From positions 476,995 to 540,994 of the forward strand of contig NZ_JADIKE010000037.1 of the NCBI RefSeq assembly GCF_016904955.1: a DNA stretch of 64,000 nt. The letters run 5' to 3'. Under the pieces are notes generated by a model. It made no database searches and was not told where the DNA came from. It saw only the letters and a program-made list of their open reading frames with translations. The translations under genes and the position numbers were made by a program. This DNA comes from Dyella flava (GTDB lineage Bacteria; Pseudomonadota; Gammaproteobacteria; Xanthomonadales; Rhodanobacteraceae). This document shows positions 16,158-24,143 of the stretch, piece by piece (within the stretch, counting starts at the first letter, position 1; each line of letters opens with the position of its first letter).

Positions 16158-17270
16158 TCACCCCAATCGCGCCAAGGCCATACCCGCATTGGCCAGAATG
16201 CGCTCCCGCTCGGCCGCCGGCAACGCCGCACGCTTCAACAGGTGCGTACATGCATCCAGCGAACCGGCAGAGTCGCCACAACCATAAGCGGCAGTCGCAT
16301 ATTCATCGAGCAACTTGTAGTCGTAGAGATCGCTTTCCACAAACAGTCCTTGCGCAGGCTTTTCCAGACGCAGGCCAAAGCTGGAAAACAAGCGCGCCCA
16401 ATGAAACTGTTTTTTCACGCGAGCGTAAGCAGCCAGATCGTGCAGTGGCTCTGCCCGCTCCGGGCATGCCGACCAAGCTTGCAAATAAGCGTGCAACACC
16501 CGTTCTTCACGATAGCCGAGCGCCACCATCAGGCGCGCAATGCGCAGCAAGCTGATAAACACCTCCTGCTGACAGCCGCCATACCGTACACGCTGATGAA
16601 ATGCCTTGATCGCGCGACGAAATTCGCCGCCATCCATGTAGCACTGCCCCAGGTAAAAGCTATAACGCGACAGCATGAAGGGATCGGTCTCTTCGACCAT
16701 CGCCTCCTCAATGACACGGGCGTCATTCAAAAATTTCCCGGCATCACGGTTACGTGCACTGTCATGCACGGCATCAAGATAAAACCCAACGGCATCGCCA
16801 CGCGTCACACCCGACGGCACTTCGATGAATTCATGTAGCTTGCCACGGTAATAGCAGGCTATGTTGTTTTCGAACAACGCTACTCGTGTGCATTCGGCAC
16901 CCTCCGACCGCAGACGCACATCGTAGACATCCAGCTGCAGTTGCGCCTTGAAACGACGGATATCGAATTCCGGCTCATAACGCACCACCTCGTCGGCATC
17001 GAGCATCAGGCAATAATCGATATCCGGCCGCAGGTGCATCCATTTCAACGCGGCATTGCGGTTGCTGGCAAAATCGCGCCACGTGTCGCGATAAATATTG
17101 CACGCCACGCCATGCTTATTCAGAAACGTCCGGATGACCGCCACGGTATCGTCGTCCGATCCCGTATCGACGATGCAGGCATAGTCGATCAGAGGCAACG
17201 CCGATCCGAGGCATCGCTCCATGATATGCGCCTCATTACGGACGATCATGCACAAACCAATACTTGCCAT
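16158..17270 (-). CDS. Family 2 glycosyltransferase with TPR-like C-terminal half
   Basis: 370 residues, cytoplasmic. The GT-A domain opens with IGLCMIVRNEAHIMERCL, has VDTGSDDDT and the catalytic metal motif DADE (LMLDADEVV). The C-terminal half is helical with TPR-like spacing (SRYSFYLGQCYMDGGEFRRAI), as in SunS-type or protein-modifying GT2 enzymes. GGAAGGACTT precedes the chosen ATG. It lies 76 bp downstream of a putative secreted protein and two genes from the collagen-like protein on the same strand. A role in glycosylating one of them is an inference from position. Sugar donor and acceptor are unknown. Confidence 0.8.
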   Translation of the reverse strand: MASIGLCMIVRNEAHIMERCLGSALPLIDYACIVDTGSDDDTVAVIRTFLNKHGVACNIYRDTWRDFASNRNAALKWMHLRPDIDYCLMLDADEVVRYEPEFDIRRFKAQLQLDVYDVRLRSEGAECTRVALFENNIACYYRGKLHEFIEVPSGVTRGDAVGFYLDAVHDSARNRDAGKFLNDARVIEEAMVEETDPFMLSRYSFYLGQCYMDGGEFRRAIKAFHQRVRYGGCQQEVFISLLRIARLMVALGYREERVLHAYLQAWSACPERAEPLHDLAAYARVKKQFHWARLFSSFGLRLEKPAQGLFVESDLYDYKLLDEYATAAYGCGDSAGSLDACTHLLKRAALPAAERERILANAGMALARLG

Positions 17271-17346
17271 AAGTCCTTCCTTAGACGTGAAACGCTTGCG
17301 ACGAGTGCCAGCATGTACTGGCACTCGTCGCCCCACCCATGACTAA

Positions 17347-17631
17347 CTAGCTCCGGTGGGTGCGCGTTAGCGAAGCGAGTGCCGGACCCGTTAACGAAAC
17401 TACGGCCAATGCGTTAGCAAGCGCTTGCTCAGCCTTGCCCAGGAAGTCCGTTGCGGCACCGTCCACGACGGCACCGGCAGCCGCGGCCTTGCCGAAAATA
17501 TCGAATGGCGAAGCATTTGACGTTACCTGGGGAGACAGACCTGCAGCCGCTCCAGCAACCAATGCACCAGTCGCATCAGCAACATCATTAGCAGCAATCA
17601 TTAGCGATGAATTGATGTCAGCGATATTCAT
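17347..17631 (-). CDS. Small alanine-rich protein sharing its N terminus with the collagen-like protein
   Basis: 94 residues. It begins MNIADINSSL and has PQVTSNASPFD at 34-44, matching [10 protein letters not shown] and [11 protein letters not shown] in the next gene upstream. The remainder is Ala-rich and helical with no Cys and no Sec signal. AAAGGAAAG precedes the ATG. The shared start, lack of a signal peptide and position beside the T3SS suggest a type III substrate, perhaps a harpin- or translocator-like protein; this is inference. The longer frame reaching 17775 enters the conserved leader and is rejected. Confidence 0.6.
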   Translation of the reverse strand: MNIADINSSLMIAANDVADATGALVAGAAAGLSPQVTSNASPFDIFGKAAAAGAVVDGAATDFLGKAEQALANALAVVSLTGPALASLTRTHRS

Positions 17632-17811
17632 ATATCTTTCCTTTGATTTGTATATATCCGTTTTTGAAACGGGACCATCGTGACGCCGACGAAATCGGCG
17701 GGTGTCGCGAGCGGAATCCGTACACACCCTTCCGTCCACCCTTGCCGCAGCGGCTTTGCATGTCTGCACAAACATCGCCGCTGCTGGGCAGATTTCTTAG
17801 ACCATGTTTAT
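17632..17811 (-). promoter_or_regulatory. Conserved leader of the alanine-rich gene (duplicate of 19138-19335)
   Basis: Both leaders end with a near-identical ATG-proximal stretch (AAATCA-A-AAGGAA--ATATATG form), carry a small hairpin just upstream (CCGTTT at 17658-17663 with AAACGG at 17667-17672), and begin with TTGAATAAACATGGTCT-like sequence about 185 bases from the start codon. The homology outside the coding regions shows a duplication and suggests shared control. Confidence 0.6.
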
Positions 17812-19137
17812 TCAACGTCGAAAGTAATTATTGAATACGATGGTCTTGGATTGAGTTTTATTCGACCATCCGCCGACGCTGTGGCTCGATGGCTGACTTC
17901 CACCAGCGGCTGAATCGGACGCAGGGAATACAGTGCCCTGCTTTTTTGTACCGTCTTGACCGATACGCATCTCGTTCTCTTGGGAGGACGGAGTCGTAGG
18001 TTCGCGCGCGCAGTCTTCGCCAACAAGGAGGCTTGTCACTTGCTGCTCTACATCATCGACATCTTTATCGGAGTAATCGAAATCGGATCTCCCTTTTGAT
18101 GAATGTATTTTGTCCTTCAGATATTCAGCACCGTTGTGGATCAATTGCGATATAGAAGCCTTGTTCTGACTCTCTGCATGATGTCCATGCTTAATCGGTG
18201 CCTTGCCCGCCTGGCCGGCTAGAAAGTCTCCGAGCCATAGTTTTTTCTTTTCGGAAAGACCGAGCCCACCCGACTGACCTTGCGGGCCTCGCTCGCCTTT
18301 CAATCCCTGCCTGCCTTCCGGCCCGCGATCACCTTTCAGTCCCTGATCGCCTTTCGGTCCCTGCTTGCCTTCCGGCCCCTGCTCGCCTCGCGGCCCTTGC
18401 TTGCCTTCCGGTCCCTGCTCGCCTTGCGGCCCGCGCTCGCCTTTCAGTCCTTGCTCGCCCTGCGGTCCGCGCTGGCCTTTCAGTCCTTGCTCGCCCTGCG
18501 GCCCGCGCTCGCCTTTCAGTCCTTGCTCGCCCTGCGGTCCGCGCTGGCCTTTCAGTCCTTGCTCGCCCTGCGGCCCACGCTCGCCTTTCAGTCCTTGCTC
18601 GCCTTGCACACCGCGCTCGCCTTGCGGTCCTTGCTTGCCCTCCGGCCCTTGTTCGCCTTGCGGCCCTGTCATGCCTCGCCAACCTCGCGGACCTTGCTTA
18701 CCTTCGGCCCCTTGCTCGCCCTGTGGTCCTTGTTCGCCTCGCAGTCCTTGCTTGCCTTGCGGCCCTGCCACGCCTTGCCAACCTCGCGGCCCCTGCTTAC
18801 CTTCGGGTCCTTGCTTACCTTCGGGCCCTTGCTTGCCTTGCCAACCTCGCGGGCCTTGTGGGCCCTGCGGACCTTGCCAACCTCGCGGACCTTGCGGGCC
18901 AGGCGGGCCTGGTCGATTGCAACACGAACCCTGGATCGGCGGATGGTGTATCCCGAAACGGGCCCTGTCATCCGGTTGCTCCAGCGCGCCGCCCTCGTCG
19001 AACACAGAAGCATCGGATGTAACCTGCGGCCCCTGGGTCGCGGCAGGTTTCGAGCCATCACTACTGGACCCGTTAATGGCGCCATATCCGTTAAAGGTGA
19101 TGTTCGCTAAAGATGAATTAATGCTACTGGTATCCAT
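17812..19137 (-). CDS. Collagen-like repeat protein, putative type III secreted
   Basis: 441 residues in three parts. Residues 1-76 have no Sec signal and share MxxxxINSSL and PQVTS-x-AS-x-FD with the neighbouring small protein. Residues 77 to about 289 are about 71 uninterrupted Gly-X-Y triplets ([12 protein letters not shown], then cycles of [15 protein letters not shown]), highly charged as in bacterial collagens that lack hydroxyproline. Residues 290-441 are a polar tail. Two Cys (72-73) lie directly before the first triplet and could cross-link a trimer. The start MDTSS has AAGGAA upstream. Collagen-like proteins form triple helices and often serve as surface adhesins; here T3SS export is inferred from location and the shared N terminus. 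Confidence 0.8.
   Translation of the reverse strand: MDTSSINSSLANITFNGYGAINGSSSDGSKPAATQGPQVTSDASVFDEGGALEQPDDRARFGIHHPPIQGSCCNRPGPPGPQGPRGWQGPQGPQGPRGWQGKQGPEGKQGPEGKQGPRGWQGVAGPQGKQGLRGEQGPQGEQGAEGKQGPRGWRGMTGPQGEQGPEGKQGPQGERGVQGEQGLKGERGPQGEQGLKGQRGPQGEQGLKGERGPQGEQGLKGQRGPQGEQGLKGERGPQGEQGPEGKQGPRGEQGPEGKQGPKGDQGLKGDRGPEGRQGLKGERGPQGQSGGLGLSEKKKLWLGDFLAGQAGKAPIKHGHHAESQNKASISQLIHNGAEYLKDKIHSSKGRSDFDYSDKDVDDVEQQVTSLLVGEDCAREPTTPSSQENEMRIGQDGTKKQGTVFPASDSAAGGSQPSSHSVGGWSNKTQSKTIVFNNYFRR
18409..18600. repeat. 36-bp tandem repeats encoding four collagen triplets each
   Basis: The string TCAGTCCTTGCTCGCC recurs at 18444, 18480, 18516, 18552 and 18588, exactly 36 bp apart, with alternate units differing in one triplet (GER or GQR). 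Such arrays can gain or lose units by slippage, so the collagen length may vary between strains. Confidence 0.85.
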
Positions 19138-19335
19138 ATATCGTTCCTTATGATTTGCACATGCCCGTTGCTGGAACGGAGCTATCACCGAGGAGATCGG
19201 CACGCACCGCTGTCTTCGCAAACGCCGCAGGCACATGCCATCTCGCTCATCTCCACCACAGCGCGTGTGCCCGCTGGGACATCACCGCTGCCGCGCAGAT
19301 TTCCTCAAGGCCCCTTGGACCATGTTTCTTCAATG
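19138..19335 (-). promoter_or_regulatory. Conserved leader of the collagen-like gene
   Basis: Homologous to 17632-17811: TTGAAGAAACATGGTCC at the distal end, GGAAATCTGC in the middle, and CCGTT (19165-19169) with AACGG (19175-19179) forming the ATG-proximal hairpin. Loop and stem lengths differ between the copies while pairing is kept. An AT-rich stretch (19330-19395) lies just upstream and probably holds the promoter. Confidence 0.55.
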
Positions 19336-19554
19336 ATTTAATTAAATAAAATGAAATATGAATTTTGACTTTTTATATTTGCAGTCAAAATATCCGCTCG
19401 AGGATCGGCGTCCGTCGACGTTTGAATGACCGGCACCATTTATGTTCCGCCGATTTTTGAGCCGCAATCACCGATAATCTGATCATTTTCTCAAGAGGAC
19501 AGAACAATAAGATCAACTCCGTCATACTTACCGGTGACGGCGTCTCTGAATGAC

Positions 19555-19764
19555 TTACTTCCGCCCCCCATCATGTTTCGCCTCCGTCTCACAGCTGTTG
19601 CCGGCACCCGCTTTCAAAAACAGGCATGGCGAGCGGCGCGGCGATACTTTGTATACGGATGAGTCGACTCGCATCGCATGCCGGTGGGCCGCCTCACACC
19701 ATGCAGCCAGACGCTCACCATTGGTCAGTGGGCGGTCGCTACGCGTGATCGGCGAACGCATCAT
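19555..19764 (-). CDS. Possible 69-residue protein coupled to the upstream small T3SS-locus gene
   Basis: The ATG overlaps the preceding gene's TGA (ATGA), which is the spacing of translational coupling seen throughout this operon. The product is basic (MMRSPITRSDRPLTNGERL start) with two Cys and no recognised domain. There is no independent ribosome site. A frame on the opposite strand is open too, so coding is uncertain. Confidence 0.35.
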   Translation of the reverse strand: MMRSPITRSDRPLTNGERLAAWCEAAHRHAMRVDSSVYKVSPRRSPCLFLKAGAGNSCETEAKHDGGRK

Positions 19765-19988
19765 GACACCACCTCCGGATGATCGACGTTGATCGCCCAG
19801 ATGACCGCCAGATGCGTCGCAGCAGCCGGAGAGCAGCCCTGCGCAAGTCGCCGCATCGCACGCGCTATCGCCTGGGCCATCACCATGTCGGGAACGCGGC
19901 CTTTAAGATGCTTTTCCACATTGCGGGCAACCGCATCGGCGTCAGTTCGAAGACACGAACGCAGAAAGCGAAACAGAACATCCTTCAT
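19761..19988 (-). CDS. Small helical protein of the T3SS operon, function unknown
   Basis: 75 residues beginning MKDVLFRFLRSCL, mostly helical, with AQAIARAMRRLAQG in the middle. AAGAGG lies before the ATG. It follows the SctO-like gene by 231 bp on the same strand. Size and position would suit a chaperone or export cofactor, but no family is recognised. Confidence 0.55.
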   Translation of the reverse strand: MKDVLFRFLRSCLRTDADAVARNVEKHLKGRVPDMVMAQAIARAMRRLAQGCSPAAATHLAVIWAINVDHPEVVS

Positions 19989-20219
19989 AAAGAAACCTCT
20001 TACGCTGAACCTTAACCATCGGCGTGCCTATTCGCTGCGAGATAGGCGCGTGGGTCAGACTACGAGTCGCTTGATATGACCGGGTAGTAGTCCATTGACA
20101 TTCGCCCAGCAAGCACCGACACGACGAAAGAATCGGGGCGAACAGCGTGCAACCCGATCTCAAATCCGGGCCACAGCTTGTAGGGGCTCGCGCAAAACCG
20201 GGATCGGAAGCACGTCTGC

Positions 20220-20666
20220 TTAATCCTGAAATGCCTCATCGACCCTCTCATCACCCATGGCTTTCGCCCGGCACTCGACCTTGCGATAGAGGTCAAGCCT
20301 TGTTTCCAGGCTTTCCACCCGCTTTTTGGCCAGCTTCAGCTCATGAAGAAGCCCACGACATTCTTCTTCCTGCATATCCATGCGTACGTGGGTCCGCCGC
20401 ATATCGGCATCCAACGCGCGCAAAACGACCTGATACATCGCGGCGCCGCCGACATTCTCGGTGACTGCCCGCATGCAGGCTTCACGAACCCGACTCATCT
20501 CTTCGTTCAATCCATCCAACTGCGCAGCAAGCTCTCTGGCGCGTTGCTCAGCCGCCAGATAGGCGTGCGAAGCACGACTCATGCGTGCCGTGGAAAGCTG
20601 ATGCCGTATTTGCGTTACCGTTCCAAGCCCGCTTTCGGCAAGCGCAATGACCTGCGCGCGCCTCAT
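20220..20666 (-). CDS. sctO: T3SS stalk protein, SctO-like
   Basis: 148 residues, almost wholly helical with heptad spacing (AYLAAEQRARELAAQLDGLNEE, then a long Glu/Arg/Leu helix), predicting an antiparallel coiled coil. It comes right after the ATPase gene, the fixed position of SctO/FliJ. SctO links the ATPase ring to the export gate. Sequence in this family is poorly conserved, so the call depends on fold, length and place. Confidence 0.75.
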   Translation of the reverse strand: MRRAQVIALAESGLGTVTQIRHQLSTARMSRASHAYLAAEQRARELAAQLDGLNEEMSRVREACMRAVTENVGGAAMYQVVLRALDADMRRTHVRMDMQEEECRGLLHELKLAKKRVESLETRLDLYRKVECRAKAMGDERVDEAFQD

Positions 20667-20715
20667 CGCCTCGGCTGCCCCGCGTCACGCTTTTCACCAC
20701 ACGGTGATCGAAACA

Positions 20716-22029
20716 TTACCCACCCGTGAGCTTCCTCATCGATGCCTGCGTCGACTCCCACGCCCTTGCGTCCTGCGATGACTGAGACAACCACTGCGCA
20801 ATCGGTGTTTTCTTCCGAACCGCCTCATCGAGCTCCGGTTCAATGCCGGGCCGGTATTCGCCAAGGCGTATCAACAACTCTGACTTCTTGTAATCGGCCA
20901 TCCATTTCCTGATCTCTTTCGCCATGCCAAGGTGCTCATGGCCACAAACGTTTTGCATCACACGGCTCTTGCTGGCAAGAATGTCGATCGCCGGATAATG
21001 ACCTTCCGCCGCCAACTCGCTGGAAAGCACGATATGACCGTCGAGTAGTGAACGCGCCTCTTCGCAAACCGGATCGCTGCCGTCATCATCCTCGGCGAGC
21101 ACCGTGTAATAGGCGGTAATCGAACCGGCTTCGTTCCTGCCTGAGCGCTCCAGCAGCCCGGGCAGCGCCGCGAAGACGCTGGGCGGAAAACCTCTGCGCG
21201 CCGGTGGCTCGCCGGCAGCCAGCCCCACCTCGCGCAAGGCGCGCGCAAAGCGGGTCAATGAATCGAACAACAGCAAGACACGCCGGCCATCCGCACGCAA
21301 CTCTTCGGCAATCGCCGATGCCGTATGTGCCGTCTTGATCCGTTCGGCCGCGGGACGATCGGATGTCGCCACGACGATCGTCGAACGCTGCAGCGCTTCA
21401 TCCCCCAGCGCGTGCTGCATGAACTCCTGCACCTCGCGTCCTCGCTCGCCGATCAAGGCAACCACGATGGCGTCGGCGGCGGAAAATCGCGCGAGCATGC
21501 CCAGCAAGGATGTCTTGCCTACCCCTGCCGGTGCAAAAATACCCACGCGCTGGCCCACGCCGCAGGTAAGCAGTCCATCGATGGCGCCTACGCCCGTGAT
21601 GAAGGGTTCGTCTATCACCGGCCTGGACAAGGGTGAGGGAATGTCACCGGTCACCGGTCTGACCCGAGGTGACACCAGCGGCCTCTGATCCAGCGGGCGG
21701 CAGAACCCATCCACGACGCGCCCGAGCAAGTCCTTCGCCTGCGGGATCAGCAGGCCCCCTCCCGTCGCCTCCACCATGCTCGCGGAGGAAAGTCCGGTCA
21801 TGCTGCCCAATGGCATCACGATCATCTGCTCGTTCTCGATACCGATCACTTCGCCCATCAGTCCCGGATCGGAAGAAGACGTATAGATGCGGCACAAGTC
21901 GCCAACGCGTAGCTGCAGGCCAATCACTCTAACCAGGGTACCGACGACCGATACAACCTTGCCTCCGTGACGAACCGCGGTCGCGCCCGCCATACGCGGG
22001 GCGTCATTCCAAGCACGTACGTCAGGCAT
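20716..22029 (-). CDS. sctN: T3SS ATPase SctN
   Basis: 437 residues, full length. An N-terminal beta-barrel is followed by the F1-beta-like core with Walker A APAGVGKT (166-173), GERGREVQEF, the Walker B strand RRVLLLFDSLTRFA and the SxRYPAIDxLxSxSR-type motif as HYPAIDILASKSR. The hexamer releases chaperones and unfolds substrates at the injectisome base. The start overlaps the sctV stop by 8 bp. Note that it follows sctV here, while in most systems it precedes sctQ. Confidence 0.95.
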   Translation of the reverse strand: MPDVRAWNDAPRMAGATAVRHGGKVVSVVGTLVRVIGLQLRVGDLCRIYTSSSDPGLMGEVIGIENEQMIVMPLGSMTGLSSASMVEATGGGLLIPQAKDLLGRVVDGFCRPLDQRPLVSPRVRPVTGDIPSPLSRPVIDEPFITGVGAIDGLLTCGVGQRVGIFAPAGVGKTSLLGMLARFSAADAIVVALIGERGREVQEFMQHALGDEALQRSTIVVATSDRPAAERIKTAHTASAIAEELRADGRRVLLLFDSLTRFARALREVGLAAGEPPARRGFPPSVFAALPGLLERSGRNEAGSITAYYTVLAEDDDGSDPVCEEARSLLDGHIVLSSELAAEGHYPAIDILASKSRVMQNVCGHEHLGMAKEIRKWMADYKKSELLIRLGEYRPGIEPELDEAVRKKTPIAQWLSQSSQDARAWESTQASMRKLTGG

Positions 22030-24133
22030 TGCCTCGCTCCACGACCGCGACCCTGTCGATCGTTACGGTCCCAACCGGAATTTCTTCCACCGCCAGGACA
22101 TAGCGCTTGTCGTCAATCTGCTTCGCCAACTGAGCCACGTGCTTACGCAGCGTGGAGGATGTCAAAAGCACCGCTGATCCGTACGTTGCCTCGAACACCT
22201 TGCGCAATGCAGCCTGGAATCCCTGCAAATCGTTATAACCGAGTGCCAGGCACGGTTCGCCATCGACATCGGTCCGCAGCGCATTCGTCAGCACCATCCC
22301 CCAGGATTCATCAATGACGATGGCTGGTAACGTACCGGTTTCCGCATCGACGTACGCCCCGATGCCCATGGGGACCACGGCGATGCGCGCCGCCTCCAGC
22401 AAGCGATGACGCGAACGATCTCCCGGCGGCATACGCATGATCGCCTCGCAGATAGCGCGCAAATTGCGGATGGAGATCGATTCTTCGAGCAAATCGGACA
22501 AAAGGCGGCCGAACGCCGTTGCCGTGACCGTGCCGGTCAGCGATGTCACCAGATCCGGGAACGTCGTACGCATGCGATCCAACAGGAATTGCGCCTCCTG
22601 GGTTCCCACGAAATCTGTGGCATGCCGATAACACACGGCGTAAATCTGCGCCGCGAGCGCCTCACTCGGCCTGGCCACGCCCGCACCGGCGGCCCTGGCC
22701 GATTCTGCTTCGCGTTCGTCCACCCAATAGGCTTCGCTGCTGCCCGGATAGAGCGATGGGCGCTCGTGCGAACAGCCTTTCAACATCTCCGGCTCGCCGA
22801 AGACCAGAAGCTCATTGGCATGCAACTCGCCCGACATCACGGCCACATCATTGACCTCGATGATGTATGAGGGCTCGTGCATCGACGGCTCGCCCACCAT
22901 GGACAAACCTGGAAAGGGCAAGCCGAGGTTCTGCATCAGGTATTGCCTTATGTTCCCCAGCTCACGATTGAAATCGGCCGGCACGATCGCGTTGAAGGCA
23001 CCCCGCCCCACGCGTATCCGCAACGGCACCGTCGTACCGAATTCCACCGTATCGAGCAAAAGGGGGACGTAGTGCGAGCCGTCGCGCGCCATGTTCGGCA
23101 TGGGCGCCTGCCGGGAACTGGCCACCACCTGCTCCCGCTTGCGCCTGGCTGTTCCAATGCCCAGCAGGGCCAGCCCGATCACCATGAATTGCAGATGCGG
23201 AAATCCCGGAACCACCGCGAGCAGGAATGCCATGACCGCCGCCATCAATACGGGCCGCGGCTGACTGGCCACCTGATCGTAAATGCGCCGGCCAAGGTTG
23301 CCATTCTTGTCGGTGGACATATCCGTGTCACCACGCGTGATGACCAGGCCCGCCGAAATGGACACCATCAACGACGGAATCTGCGAGACCAGGCCGTCAC
23401 CCACCGTAAGAATGACATACGTACCGACAGCATCATGGAATGGCAGATGGCGCTGTAGTACACCAACGGCAATACCTCCGACGATGTTGATCAGCGCCAC
23501 GATAAGGCCAACCATCGCATCGCCCTTCACGAACTTCATGGCGCCATCCAGGGCGCCGTGAAGCTGGATTTCCTGTTGCAGCACCTGGCGGCGTTCACGC
23601 GCCTGATCGGCACTGATCACCCCCGCGCGCAGGTCCGCGTCGATGCTCATCTGTTTGCCCGGAATGGCGTCAAGGGTGAAGCGCGCCGCCACTTCGGCAA
23701 CACGGTCGCTGCCCTTGGACACCACCACAAACTGGACCGTGCACAACAGCAGGAAGACCACGAGGCCCACCACCACGTTGCCGCCAACCACCAATTCGCC
23801 GAACACTTGCACCATATCGCCCGCGTGGGCGTGCAGAAGAACGCCTTTGGTGGTGGCAACGGCGAGCCCAAGCCGGAACAGCGTCGTCAACAACAGCAGC
23901 GAGGGGAACGTGGCCAGGTCGAGTGTCGACTTGATATAGATCGCCACCGCAACCAGCAAAATCGAAAAAGAAAAGTTGGCGGCAATGGCCATGTCCAGCA
24001 TAAAGCCCGGCGTAGGCAATACCAGCAACATGATGATCGTCAAAAACACCAGACCCATCGCCACATCGATGTATTTTTCGACGAATGGCGTAATGTCCAA
24101 TCGTTTAAAATCGCCAAATTGCATGCTATTCAT
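22022..24133 (-). CDS. sctV: T3SS export gate protein SctV
   Basis: 703 residues. The N-terminal half has about eight membrane helices and the FHIPEP signature (RLGLAVATTKGVLL). RVAEVAARFTLDAIPGKQMS is the conserved cytoplasmic loop. The C-terminal half is the nonameric cytoplasmic ring that receives chaperone-substrate complexes. Of two in-frame ATGs the second (24133) is chosen: AAGGAA sits 6 bases before it but directly abuts the first (24139). It begins 10 bp after the shortened sctU. Confidence 0.95.
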   Translation of the reverse strand: MNSMQFGDFKRLDITPFVEKYIDVAMGLVFLTIIMLLVLPTPGFMLDMAIAANFSFSILLVAVAIYIKSTLDLATFPSLLLLTTLFRLGLAVATTKGVLLHAHAGDMVQVFGELVVGGNVVVGLVVFLLLCTVQFVVVSKGSDRVAEVAARFTLDAIPGKQMSIDADLRAGVISADQARERRQVLQQEIQLHGALDGAMKFVKGDAMVGLIVALINIVGGIAVGVLQRHLPFHDAVGTYVILTVGDGLVSQIPSLMVSISAGLVITRGDTDMSTDKNGNLGRRIYDQVASQPRPVLMAAVMAFLLAVVPGFPHLQFMVIGLALLGIGTARRKREQVVASSRQAPMPNMARDGSHYVPLLLDTVEFGTTVPLRIRVGRGAFNAIVPADFNRELGNIRQYLMQNLGLPFPGLSMVGEPSMHEPSYIIEVNDVAVMSGELHANELLVFGEPEMLKGCSHERPSLYPGSSEAYWVDEREAESARAAGAGVARPSEALAAQIYAVCYRHATDFVGTQEAQFLLDRMRTTFPDLVTSLTGTVTATAFGRLLSDLLEESISIRNLRAICEAIMRMPPGDRSRHRLLEAARIAVVPMGIGAYVDAETGTLPAIVIDESWGMVLTNALRTDVDGEPCLALGYNDLQGFQAALRKVFEATYGSAVLLTSSTLRKHVAQLAKQIDDKRYVLAVEEIPVGTVTIDRVAVVERGNA

Positions 24134-24143
24134 TGACATTTCC

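Noticed and set aside
18409..18600. CRISPR array
   Set aside because: Repeats are 36 bp and evenly spaced, but they are contiguous, in frame and without spacers; they encode collagen triplets.
18198..19153. Three long plus-strand frames opposite the collagen-like gene
   Set aside because: They are shadows of the 36-bp repetitive, GC-rich collagen sequence; none has a ribosome site or a recognisable domain.
22022..24143. Frameshifted remnant of the missing SctU domain downstream of its stop
   Set aside because: sctV begins 10 bp after the sctU stop and no NPTH-like sequence was found in any frame around the junction.
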